Shown: piece after piece, positions 1 through 5,902 of the stretch
How the letters are laid out: each line of letters opens with the position of its first letter
Position numbering within the stretch: position 1 is the stretch's first letter
NCBI GenBank assembly: GCA_964424985.1
Contig: CAYRKQ010000029.1
Span: forward strand, 1-7,420
DNA: 7,420 nt
Origin: CAYRKQ01 sp964424985
Lineage (GTDB): Bacteria; Patescibacteriota; Saccharimonadia; Saccharimonadales; UBA7683
Reading direction: 5' to 3'
The notes under the pieces: generated by a model
Database searches by the model: none
Seen by the model: only the letters and a program-made list of their open reading frames with translations
Told to the model about the DNA's origin: nothing
Translations under genes and position numbers: made by a program

Positions 1-33
1 GCATAAGGAGATTAAACCATAGCAACCCCAGCG

Positions 34-42
34 TGCTATAGC
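34..42 (+). promoter_or_regulatory. possible extended -10 promoter of first surface protein gene
   Basis: TGC followed by TATAGC matches an extended -10 (TGn plus four of six bases of TATAAT). No convincing -35 is visible within the 33 bases upstream. Transcription would start near position 49, giving a leader of about 24 nt. This is a weak call based on motif match only. Confidence 0.35.
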
Positions 43-54
43 TAAAAAAAAGAA

Positions 55-72
55 AAGGAAAATACCCCCCCT
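55..72 (+). promoter_or_regulatory. ribosome binding site followed by C7 tract
   Basis: AAGGAA at 55-60 is the only Shine-Dalgarno-like sequence before the ATG at 73. Twelve bases separate it from the start, longer than the usual 5-9. Seven of those twelve are a C homopolymer (65-71), so a change in tract length would directly alter the spacing and possibly translation. Confidence 0.5.
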
Positions 73-1569
73 ATGCTACACCTCTCCCACCCCAAACTAA
101 AACTCACTGGCCTACTACTAGTTTCAGCCATAGCCTTTCTCACACTCAGTAGCAATGCTCATGCAGCCTCCATCACCGTAGCCACTGGTAACGATGAAAC
201 CACCGTCAACAGTAATTGTTCTCTTTCTGAAGCTATTACCAACATTAACAACGGTGATGCCACCAGCTACCCGGAATGTACCGGTGCAGGAGCATATGGA
301 ACGGATGATACGATCAACTTACCGGCGGGGGCTATAACTCTTACGTCTAATCTTCCTGAAATTGAAACATCAGTAGTAATCCAAGGTGAGGGGATGGGTG
401 AAAGTACAGTTGATGGTGATTTCTATAATGTCTTTCGTTATAACCAACCTACAAATGATGACACATTGGTACTAAAGGGCTTGCGTATTACGGCCTACGA
501 CAGCTGGGCGATCGATATTCGGAACGCAAGCGTGGAGTTGGAAGAAGTCGATATTGATGGAGCGGGCAGCAGTAGCGAGGGTGGTTTTCTTATGAATGAG
601 CTCCCGGGTACAAATACTATTTCACTAACTAATATAAAGGTACATGATCTGGCGGGTTCGAGTATAGATACCTTCCCGATCGGTGGTACGGGCGAAGGCA
701 TAACCAATGTCAACGTGCAGAATGTCAGCATCTACAACTTAGCAGCAGCAGGTTTAATCAACGGAATGTTATTTAGTGCTGGTTTTTATGGCAATGATGC
801 CACTTTTCATACCGTTAATGCACAGATTAGTAACCTGACAATCACAAACGCCGTTAGTACCTCGGGCACTGCTACGCTGTTGACTGCGTTTGCACATGCT
901 GATGGTGGTACAAGCTCAGTGAACATTGATGCGCGCAATGTCACCTTAACCGGAATGCGCGGGGCTACAAGTGTATATGGGGAATCCGAAGCGATTAGCG
1001 CCACCGGCGCAGCTTTGAGTGCGGATGATGAGGCGGTTTCAAACATTAATCTCAGTAATCTTTTAATTGCTGACAATATTCACACCGGCCTTAATGCAAG
1101 CCACAACTGTGCAACTACAAATATGAACTCTGTCTTCGGCGGCACCGGGATCGTCAACAGTAGCATTACCAGTAGCGGCGGTAATATTTCCGACGACACC
1201 ACCTGCGCGCCGTTCCTTAATCAGTCTACAGATCAGAATAATGTTACCAATCTCAACTCAACGCTTGGAACACTCTCCGACAACGGCGGTTTCGTCCAGA
1301 CTATCCCACTATTAGAAAACTCGCCTGCAGTTGATGGCGGCGTGACGGTTTCAGGTCTTACCGCAGACGCTCGTTTAGCAGTACGTCCCCAAGGCAACGC
1401 TTTTGATTCGGGAGCCTACGAATCACCGTTCACTCGTGCTGCAAATAGCAGCTCCACCCAAAGTAGCTTAGCAAGCACTGGTCAAAACACGCTGCTCATC
1501 ACCGTAGCCTCTCTCATAAGTCTTACTCTAGGTGGCGCAGCCTTCTCTCAGCATAGACGCTCTCTGTAA
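73..1569 (+). CDS. secreted, LAxTG-anchored choice-of-anchor-Q / CSLREA-type surface protein (paralog 1)
   Basis: This is a 498-residue exported protein, probably a cell-surface beta-helix adhesin or host-contact protein; the exact role is unknown. Residues 1-31 form a signal peptide (basic KLK, hydrophobic core, AHA|AS cleavage site). Residues 49-54 (CSLSEA) match the CSLREA motif found at the start of such proteins. The body (about 75-340) is rich in Asn, Thr, Ser, Gly and Ile/Val, as in right-handed beta-helices. The stretch SDNGG, ENSPAVDGG, RPQG, DSGAYES (about 404-452) is the choice-of-anchor-Q signature. LASTG (466-470), a hydrophobic segment (473-491) and a basic RR tail form a C-terminal sorting signal; LAxTG is the motif preferred by class E sortases. 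Four cysteines (49, 69, 346, 378) fall in two pairs and may form disulfides. No in-frame Met lies between the start and the signal core, so ATG 73 is secure. The next gene is a paralog in the same orientation, 169 nt downstream. Confidence 0.88.
   Translation: MLHLSHPKLKLTGLLLVSAIAFLTLSSNAHAASITVATGNDETTVNSNCSLSEAITNINNGDATSYPECTGAGAYGTDDTINLPAGAITLTSNLPEIETSVVIQGEGMGESTVDGDFYNVFRYNQPTNDDTLVLKGLRITAYDSWAIDIRNASVELEEVDIDGAGSSSEGGFLMNELPGTNTISLTNIKVHDLAGSSIDTFPIGGTGEGITNVNVQNVSIYNLAAAGLINGMLFSAGFYGNDATFHTVNAQISNLTITNAVSTSGTATLLTAFAHADGGTSSVNIDARNVTLTGMRGATSVYGESEAISATGAALSADDEAVSNINLSNLLIADNIHTGLNASHNCATTNMNSVFGGTGIVNSSITSSGGNISDDTTCAPFLNQSTDQNNVTNLNSTLGTLSDNGGFVQTIPLLENSPAVDGGVTVSGLTADARLAVRPQGNAFDSGAYESPFTRAANSSSTQSSLASTGQNTLLITVASLISLTLGGAAFSQHRRSL
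156..185 (+). repeat. 30-bp exact direct repeat, copy 1 (signal peptide cleavage region)
   Basis: These 30 bases are identical to 1813-1842 in the downstream paralog. They encode the signal-peptide end and the first mature residues (AHAASITVAT). Identity includes synonymous positions, while the flanking bases differ, which suggests recent duplication or gene conversion between the two genes. Confidence 0.9.
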
Positions 1570-1588
1570 CATAAGGTCTCACCTTATG
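1570..1588 (+). terminator. hairpin after first surface protein gene, possible weak terminator
   Basis: A perfect 8-bp inverted repeat, CATAAGGT / ACCTTATG, with a 3-base loop (CTC) starts directly after the stop codon. The following bases (ATCTGTTATTTTA) are T-rich but lack a clean T run, so it may be a weak terminator or a 3'-end protecting hairpin. Confidence 0.45.
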
Positions 1589-1662
1589 ATCTGTTATTTT
1601 ATGTAGTATAGAAGAACCTCTCTTATTTAGCTTATATTCCATTGTTTACCTAGTCCCAACCC

Positions 1663-1690
1663 TTGCCAAAACCAAGGGGGGGGGTACACT
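1663..1690 (+). promoter_or_regulatory. promoter of second surface protein gene with G9 tract in the spacer
   Basis: TTGCCA (1663-1668) matches the -35 consensus at five of six bases and TACACT (1685-1690) matches the -10 at four of six. The spacer is 16 bp, and its last nine bases (1676-1684) are all G. Transcription would start near 1697, giving a leader of about 41 nt that contains the AAAGGGA ribosome binding site. Adding one G would restore the optimal 17-bp spacer, so tract slippage should change promoter strength, as is known for the poly-G spacer of Neisseria porA. The promoter call is motif-based. Confidence 0.55.
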
Positions 1691-1738
1691 TAAAAGCATT
1701 ACCACAACAACTCCTCTCACCAACAACGAAAGGGACAA

Positions 1739-3244
1739 ATGAAACAAACAATCAAACTACTATCGGTAGCTCTACTGGCGCTCGGTATTTTCTTATTTAC
1801 CAAAGCACCGGCTGCTCATGCAGCCTCCATCACCGTAGCCACCGACACTAATCCTAGCTCTTGTAGCCTCGACGAAGCCATAGAGAACATCAATGACCAA
1901 GCTCAAACCAACTCAGATTGCGTAGAGACAGGTGCCTACGGAACAAATGACACTATTACTATTCCAAGTGGAACCATTACGCTAGCTGCTGATTTACTAA
2001 CAATTACGGAGACAGTCACCATTCAAGGTGCTGGCATGGGACAGACTATCATTGACGGCGATGGACAGTGGACGGCGCTGTTTGTTAATGTCACTTCTGC
2101 CCCAGCAGTTACCATTCAGGATTTAACGGTAACAGCTTTCATGCGTTTTGGTATTCATGTTCACAGCTCAGGCGGTGGAAACGTTGCAATCAAAAGAGTT
2201 GAAATTGACGGCAATGGAAGCACGACTGATATGCCGGTATTCGCAGGAATTGCCTTACTGGCTGAAGTAGACTCCATAGTCGAGGACGTCTATATTCATG
2301 ATTTAGTCGCTGACTCGTCTGCAGGACCCTCGGGCATCATGATCGGAGCAGACTCTGGTCACGAACAAGAAGTTACGGTTAGCCGAACAACCATAAAAAA
2401 TATTGATGCCGGTAATTTTGGTGGCTCAGCAACTGCGTTTAATTTACTTACTGGGGTTACTGGTGGGCTTACCCCAGGAATGATTAACGCTACAATTCAA
2501 AATTCAACTGTCGATACCGTAGCCTCTTCCTCTGGTGGAGCCGTTGCAATATCTATACTCTCGTTAGTAAATGGAGGTGATGCAGGAGTTAATGTAAATG
2601 GCGAGAACAACACATTCAGAAATATTTTCGGTGTAACTTCATTATTTAGCAGCGCATCTTTTAAGTCTGCTGCTATTACTGCGGCAGCCGGTGCTCTCGG
2701 TGCAGGAGACGCGGCAGTAATTCATGCGTCACTTTCCAACACTCTTATAGCGAATTCTAAAAGCGATAGTATATCGAGTAGCTGTACCATGGCTGATATC
2801 ACCTCGGCATCCGGGGGTTCCGGTACCGCCAGTCTTAACCTTACCTCCCAGGGCGGCAACCTCTCCGACGACACCACCTGCAGCCCCTACTTCACTCACC
2901 CCACCGACCAAAACAACCTAACCAACCTCACCTCAACCCTCAGTACTCTCTCCGACAATGGCGGCTTTGTCCCAACGATTCCACTCTTAGAAAACTCACC
3001 AGCAATCGATGCGGGGGTAAATGTTCCTGGTCTTACCACAGACGCCCGGTTAGCTGTTCGACCGCAAGGCAATGCTTTTGATTCGGGAGCTTATGAATCA
3101 TCTTTTGCGGCATCAGCTGCTGATGAAGTCAAAGATGAGCTTGCCGGCACTGGTCAGGACTCGAGCGCTCTGTTGATGGTAGCACTGCTTACGCTCACTG
3201 CGCCCATAGCGTTGGCAGCTCGTAGACTTAAGTATCAAAACTAA
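1739..3244 (+). CDS. secreted, LAxTG-anchored choice-of-anchor-Q / CSLREA-type surface protein (paralog 2)
   Basis: This is a 501-residue paralog of the preceding gene product, with the same layout. Residues 1-28 form a signal peptide ending AHA|AS. CSLDEA sits at 42-47. A beta-helix-like body follows, with an early IQGAGMGQTIIDGD stretch matching IQGEGMGESTVDGD in paralog 1. The anchor-Q module (SDNGG, ENSPAIDAG, RPQG, DSGAYES) precedes LAGTG at 468-472, a hydrophobic segment and a basic RRLK tail. Cysteines at 42, 61, 349 and 381 match the four of paralog 1, and the last two are 32 residues apart in both. The roughly 87-residue C-terminal modules are about four-fifths identical by my count, while the middles align poorly. 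The ribosome binding site AAAGGGA (1729-1735) lies just before the ATG. The tail of the anchor-Q region (about 2860-2950) is noticeably richer in C on the coding strand than the body, hinting at mosaic origin. The ligand or host target is unknown. Confidence 0.88.
   Translation: MKQTIKLLSVALLALGIFLFTKAPAAHAASITVATDTNPSSCSLDEAIENINDQAQTNSDCVETGAYGTNDTITIPSGTITLAADLLTITETVTIQGAGMGQTIIDGDGQWTALFVNVTSAPAVTIQDLTVTAFMRFGIHVHSSGGGNVAIKRVEIDGNGSTTDMPVFAGIALLAEVDSIVEDVYIHDLVADSSAGPSGIMIGADSGHEQEVTVSRTTIKNIDAGNFGGSATAFNLLTGVTGGLTPGMINATIQNSTVDTVASSSGGAVAISILSLVNGGDAGVNVNGENNTFRNIFGVTSLFSSASFKSAAITAAAGALGAGDAAVIHASLSNTLIANSKSDSISSSCTMADITSASGGSGTASLNLTSQGGNLSDDTTCSPYFTHPTDQNNLTNLTSTLSTLSDNGGFVPTIPLLENSPAIDAGVNVPGLTTDARLAVRPQGNAFDSGAYESSFAASAADEVKDELAGTGQDSSALLMVALLTLTAPIALAARRLKYQN
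1813..1842 (+). repeat. 30-bp exact direct repeat, copy 2
   Basis: Identical to 156-185 and in the same position of the paralog, across the signal peptidase site. Bases on both sides differ between the copies. Confidence 0.9.
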
Positions 3245-3273
3245 AAAAAGACTCCGGTGAAGGAGTCTTTTTT
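3244..3273. terminator. bidirectional Rho-independent terminator
   Basis: GACTCC (3250-3255) pairs with GGAGTC (3262-3267) across a GGTGAA loop. It is flanked by six A on the left and six T on the right, so each strand gives a GC stem followed by a U run. It lies between two convergent genes and its A run overlaps the stop codon of the surface protein gene, so it can serve both that gene and the RRM gene (stop at 3287). Confidence 0.9.
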
Positions 3274-3286
3274 GTGGGGTAATTTC

Positions 3287-3598
3287 TTACCAGCTGCTTT
3301 GACGGAATGATCCGCCGCCACCACCACCGCCACCACCGCGGGGGCGATCCTCTTGAGGACGAGCTTCGTTAACCGTAAGACTACGGCCACCAAGGTCAGA
3401 ACCGTTGAGGGCTTTTTCAGCTGCTTTACCTTCGTCCGCGTTCTCAAATTCTACGAAGCCGAAGCCCTTAGAACGTTGAGTTTCACGATCGGTGATAACA
3501 CGAGCTGATGCAACCGTACCATGAGCAGCGAAAAGCTGTTCAAGTTCTTCACTGGTTGTGGAGAATGGTAGGCCGCCTACAAAAAGTCGATATGCCAT
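3287..3598 (-). CDS. small RRM-domain RNA-binding protein with glycine-rich tail
   Basis: This is a 103-residue cytoplasmic RNA-binding protein made of a single RNA recognition motif. RNP2 is LFVGGL (5-10) and RNP1 is KGFGFVEF (44-51), a perfect consensus match with the aromatic residues that stack on RNA bases. Residues 1-80 form the domain. The tail is short, with nine consecutive glycines (88-96) and SFRQSSW at the end, as in cyanobacterial and other bacterial Rbp proteins, some of which are cold-inducible. The start at 3598 is preferred because AAGAAAGGA lies about 9 nt upstream and MAYRLFVGGL begins the fold. A longer in-frame reading to 3727 would start upstream of the predicted promoter -35 and adds a non-RRM stretch. 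Likely roles are RNA chaperone or post-transcriptional regulation; the RNA targets cannot be inferred. It converges on the surface protein genes and shares their terminator. Confidence 0.9.
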   Translation of the reverse strand: MAYRLFVGGLPFSTTSEELEQLFAAHGTVASARVITDRETQRSKGFGFVEFENADEGKAAEKALNGSDLGGRSLTVNEARPQEDRPRGGGGGGGGGSFRQSSW

Positions 3599-3692
3599 TT
3601 TAGTTGTTCCTTTCTTAACTTGTGCAGTTCGACCAAGTAACCGTACCGCATGAGTTAACAAACTGAACGAACGTACTGACCTGCTAGAAATA

Positions 3693-3721
3693 ACTATAAA
3701 AGACCAGCTCACATTTTGCAA
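3693..3721 (-). promoter_or_regulatory. promoter and long leader of the RRM gene
   Basis: On the minus strand TTGCAA (3716-3721) and TATAGT (3693-3698) are separated by exactly 17 bp. The start would be near 3686, leaving a leader of about 88 nt before the ATG at 3598. Within the leader CAGTTTG (3659-3665) can pair with CGAACTG (3625-3631), and TTAACT can pair with AGTTAA, so it could fold. A structured leader would suit a cold-shock-type gene, but this is speculative. Confidence 0.6.
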
Positions 3722-3760
3722 GCACAAACGTTATGATGAATATAAAATAACAATTTCTCC

Positions 3761-3785
3761 GTCATCCGCCAACTGGCGGGTCCAG
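3761..3785. repeat. palindromic repeat element, divergent copy
   Basis: It starts GTCATCC and ends GTCCAG, with a stem CCGCCA / TGGCGG (3766-3771 and 3774-3779). The outer bases match the element 13 bp downstream, but the loop is shorter, so it is a divergent or partly deleted member of the same family. Confidence 0.65.
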
Positions 3786-3798
3786 CCTCTCTTGGCTT

Positions 3799-3826
3799 GT
3801 CATCCCCGGCTTGATCGGGGATCCAG
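3799..3826. repeat. 28-bp palindromic repeat element (GTCAT...ATCCAG family)
   Basis: The stem ATCCCCGG (3802-3809) pairs with TCGGGGAT (3815-3822), with one G-T pair and loop CTTGA. It matches the copy inside tilS at 7347-7374 at 23 of 28 bases. Four of the five differences form two compensated base pairs and the fifth gives a G-T wobble, so the hairpin is preserved. It resembles the dispersed REP/RPE-type palindromes common in bacteria. Confidence 0.8.
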
Positions 3827-3895
3827 GCTCTTCTTTCATCGCTTTTGACAGCAAAAGCAATACAAAACTGCCACCTAGGTTCAAAAAGCACGATG

Positions 3896-4032
3896 GTCAT
3901 CCCTGTAAGTATCACTCTGGTGCTTCCGGAACTCGCTTCGCTCAGACATCCTCAGCACGCAGGGTGATACGTACAACTCTTCCCTCGGTTTTTGAGTAGG
4001 TGGGAGGAAGCTGACTTCGCTTTGCAGCGAAG
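3896..4032. repeat. repeat-rich gene-free stretch with long and short inverted repeats
   Basis: The 332 bases between the RRM promoter and the oxidoreductase stop (3722-4053) hold no credible gene. This part begins with another GTCATCC (3896-3902), resembling the left end of the palindromic family. An imperfect inverted repeat follows, with arms 3909-3923 and 3955-3970 (GTATCACTCTG against CAGGGTGATAC, plus TGC/GCA), enclosing GC-rich bases with CGCTTCGCTC. A separate hairpin has CTTCGCT (4015-4021) and AGCGAAG (4026-4032) around a 4-base loop, followed on the plus strand by T-rich sequence. A further 7-bp hairpin, GCTTTTG / CAAAAGC, lies at 3841-3858. These may be remnants of small non-autonomous elements or 3'-end structures of the oxidoreductase transcript. 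Confidence 0.6.
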
Positions 4033-4053
4033 GGTTGTTTGTTATTTTAATTT

Positions 4054-5430
4054 CTAGCGTTTTGCGAGTTTGGTGCAGGCGACGCGAATGGCTTCAGACC
4101 AGGTGGGGAAGGCGTGGATGGTGCTGGCTATGTCGGCTGCGGTGAGTTTGCTGGAGATCGCCAGGGTCAGTTCATGAATCATTTCGCTGGCGTGGGGGCT
4201 GACAATGCTCGCCGAAACAATCACCCCCGTTCTTTTTTCAACCACTACTTTTACGAAACCGGTAACTGACGGGGTAGTGTGGGCTCGACTGACAACGTTA
4301 ATATCAGCCGTGGCAGAACTGAGCGGTACGCGGCTTACTCTGATTTCTTGTGGCGTGAGGCCAACGCAGGCAATCTCTGGTGAAGTGAACACTGTTCGAG
4401 GCACTGCAGCGTAGTTAAGCGGTATGGTCTTTTTGGGCTGGAGTATGTTGTGAGCTGCCAAGCGGCCGTGGTAAAGCGAGACGTGGGTAAACTGATACCC
4501 GCCGACTACGTCGCCAATGGCAAAAATCTGTTTGTTAGAAGTTTGCAAGCCAGCATTGACCGAGATTCCATGCGCGTCGTATTTCACACCAGCATTTTCA
4601 AGGCCAATATCAGTCGTGGGAGCCTTCCCGGTCGCGAACAAAAGTTCATCTACCACAATGGTGTGCAGCCCTTGAGCCACTTTTAAAACAAGCTGCTGTT
4701 TGCTGCCGCGCTTGGCAACACTTTTAATGCTGGCTTTTTCGAGTACGCTTACATCATATTCACGTTCAAGATTCTCTTTCAGAGCCGCACCAACTAAGGG
4801 GTCTTCTTTTGAAAGTAAATGTGCCGAGCGTTCCACAAGATAAACCTTTGAGCCAAAACTGCCGAAAATGCTGGCAAATTCCAGGCCGACAGCGCCGCCG
4901 CCAATAATGGCAATGCTTTTAGGCGGTCGCGGCAGATCTAACGCTTCTTTATAGGTCAAAACATGTTCATGGCTCAGGCCGGGCAGAGAGGGAACAGCGG
5001 CTTCCGCACCGGTAGCAATTACAAATTGTTTGGCTGAAAAACGAGCGCGGCCAACAGTGACGGTGCTGGCATCCAAAAAGTGGGCTGAGCCGTGAATAAC
5101 GTTAATGCCGGCTGCATGCAGCGAGCTTTCCGTTTCACTCACCCCCGTCTTTTTAACTGCTTTATTCTTCCAGGCGCGAACACTGGGGTAGTTAAACCCA
5201 ACACCGCTCCCGCGCAGCCCAACTTCATCGCCGTGTCGGGCACGGTGGTATAGGTGGGCGCTTTCAAGCAAGGCTTTGGTGGGAATACAGGCATAGTTCG
5301 GGCAATCACCACCAAGTTTGTCAGCTTCAATAATTGCGACAGATTTGCCACCCTTGGCAAGCAGGCGAGCACAGGTAGTGCCACCTGCGCCACTGCCAAT
5401 GACAATAACGTCATAATCGTACGAAGCCAT
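4054..5430 (-). CDS. FAD-dependent pyridine nucleotide-disulfide oxidoreductase (lipoamide dehydrogenase / MerA-like)
   Basis: This is a 458-residue soluble flavoprotein that should move electrons between NAD(P)H and a disulfide or other acceptor. In order: the FAD-binding Rossmann motif GSGAGG (12-17) with ribose-binding E35; the redox pair C43-PNYA-C48 in GGDCPNYACIPTK; FVIATG (136-141); the NAD-binding motif GGGAVG (177-182) with E200, which favours NADH; the second FAD motif FAIGDVVGG (303-311); and a C-terminal dimerisation domain (about 340-458). In lipoamide dehydrogenase and glutathione reductase the dimer domain supplies a His in HPT. Here the motif reads HAFPTWSE, with Phe at 441. 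There is no HMA domain and no C-terminal Cys pair, so true mercuric reductase is unlikely. No 2-oxoacid dehydrogenase genes are nearby, so the substrate is open. The start (5430) lies 20 nt inside the preceding ATP-cone gene, indicating translational coupling. Confidence 0.9.
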   Translation of the reverse strand: MASYDYDVIVIGSGAGGTTCARLLAKGGKSVAIIEADKLGGDCPNYACIPTKALLESAHLYHRARHGDEVGLRGSGVGFNYPSVRAWKNKAVKKTGVSETESSLHAAGINVIHGSAHFLDASTVTVGRARFSAKQFVIATGAEAAVPSLPGLSHEHVLTYKEALDLPRPPKSIAIIGGGAVGLEFASIFGSFGSKVYLVERSAHLLSKEDPLVGAALKENLEREYDVSVLEKASIKSVAKRGSKQQLVLKVAQGLHTIVVDELLFATGKAPTTDIGLENAGVKYDAHGISVNAGLQTSNKQIFAIGDVVGGYQFTHVSLYHGRLAAHNILQPKKTIPLNYAAVPRTVFTSPEIACVGLTPQEIRVSRVPLSSATADINVVSRAHTTPSVTGFVKVVVEKRTGVIVSASIVSPHASEMIHELTLAISSKLTAADIASTIHAFPTWSEAIRVACTKLAKR

Positions 5431-5785
5431 AGGAATCTCGTGTTACTTTGGTGTCCTCGGCAGGCGCATATGCGTAGGCCGCTTCGGGGTTGTATTTTCT
5501 GAGTGCCGCTACGGCTTTACGCTGAATATCACCACTCGTTACCTCGTACTTTGCTTCCAACCATGATTCCACCTCGTGGCATACTCTCAATGCCGTCACT
5601 TCTGCCTCACCTAGATAGCCGGTGGCGTCTACGCAGGCCTGGTGAATTGATCTGGCTAGTGTTGAGCGGGTATATTTTTCAGTGGCACCAGAAGAGCGAA
5701 CCACTCGCTTTTCAGGCACATCTTGATCAAGCCGGTGAAGCCAAGAGTGGGTGAGAGTTTTTTGATGAGTTTTCGCTTTGAACAT
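5411..5785 (-). CDS. stand-alone ATP-cone domain protein
   Basis: This is a 124-residue protein. Its core (about residues 28-106) follows the ATP-cone pattern: a VVRSSGATEKYTRSTLARSI stretch resembling the nucleotide-binding start of ATP-cones, a helical middle, then SGDIQRKAVAALRKYNPEAAYAY, like the SSEEIQ...VL..L...DPEVAYRYA end. ATP-cones sense ATP/dATP in ribonucleotide reductases and in NrdR. Here there is neither a zinc ribbon nor a reductase domain, so it is a free sensor or an adaptor. An in-frame ATG at 5833 would lengthen it by 16 residues, but that codon lies within the spacer of a good promoter (5819-5847), so the ATG at 5785 is preferred. No clear Shine-Dalgarno precedes either start. 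It overlaps the flavoprotein gene by 20 nt and probably forms an operon with it. The assignment is from pattern recognition, moderately sure. Confidence 0.68.
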   Translation of the reverse strand: MFKAKTHQKTLTHSWLHRLDQDVPEKRVVRSSGATEKYTRSTLARSIHQACVDATGYLGEAEVTALRVCHEVESWLEAKYEVTSGDIQRKAVAALRKYNPEAAYAYAPAEDTKVTRDSYGFVRL

Positions 5786-5818
5786 ATCTGTTGTTTCGTT
5801 TAAGGAGTGCTTATGCTT

Positions 5819-5847
5819 ATTGTACGCCCCCATGCTTATTTTGTCTA
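5819..5847 (-). promoter_or_regulatory. promoter of the ATP-cone / oxidoreductase operon
   Basis: On the minus strand TAGACA (5842-5847) and TACAAT (5819-5824) each match consensus at five of six bases, with exactly 17 bp between them. Initiation is predicted near 5812, giving a leader of about 26 nt to the ATG at 5785. The position rules against the upstream ATG at 5833 as the true start. It is divergent from the tRNA promoter. Confidence 0.65.
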
Positions 5848-5860
5848 ATCTGGCAGCCGC

Positions 5861-5889
5861 TAGAAATAACAGAGAAGATCAGCTATAAT
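5861..5889 (+). promoter_or_regulatory. tRNA promoter
   Basis: A perfect -10 TATAAT (5884-5889) lies 17 bp after TAGAAA (5861-5866, four of six -35 bases). Predicted initiation is near 5896, about 7 nt before the mature tRNA 5' end. Confidence 0.75.
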
Positions 5890-5902
5890 TAACGCCTGAT
5901 AT

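Noticed and set aside
1663..1851. Plus-strand ORF starting TTG at the -35 box and running through the G tract
   Set aside because: It overlaps the signal-peptide coding region of the second surface protein in another frame and has no ribosome binding site or family resemblance.
3599..3727. N-terminal extension of the RRM protein to an ATG at 3727
   Set aside because: It covers the predicted promoter and leader and has no RRM character; a clear ribosome binding site supports 3598.
3811..3999. Short ORFs on either strand in the repeat cluster
   Set aside because: They are made of palindromic repeat sequence, lack ribosome binding sites and show no domain features.
4054..5430. Mercuric reductase or a lipoamide dehydrogenase of a 2-oxoacid complex
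   Set aside because: No HMA domain or C-terminal Cys pair for MerA, no catalytic His and no E1/E2 genes for lipoamide dehydrogenase; the general family name is safer.
4205..5502. Several 69-91 residue ORFs in other frames inside the oxidoreductase gene
   Set aside because: They lie within a gene whose motifs are complete and are explained as frame shadows.
5786..5833. 16-residue extension of the ATP-cone protein
   Set aside because: The ATG at 5833 lies in the spacer of a promoter with five-of-six matches in both boxes; it would not be transcribed from that promoter.
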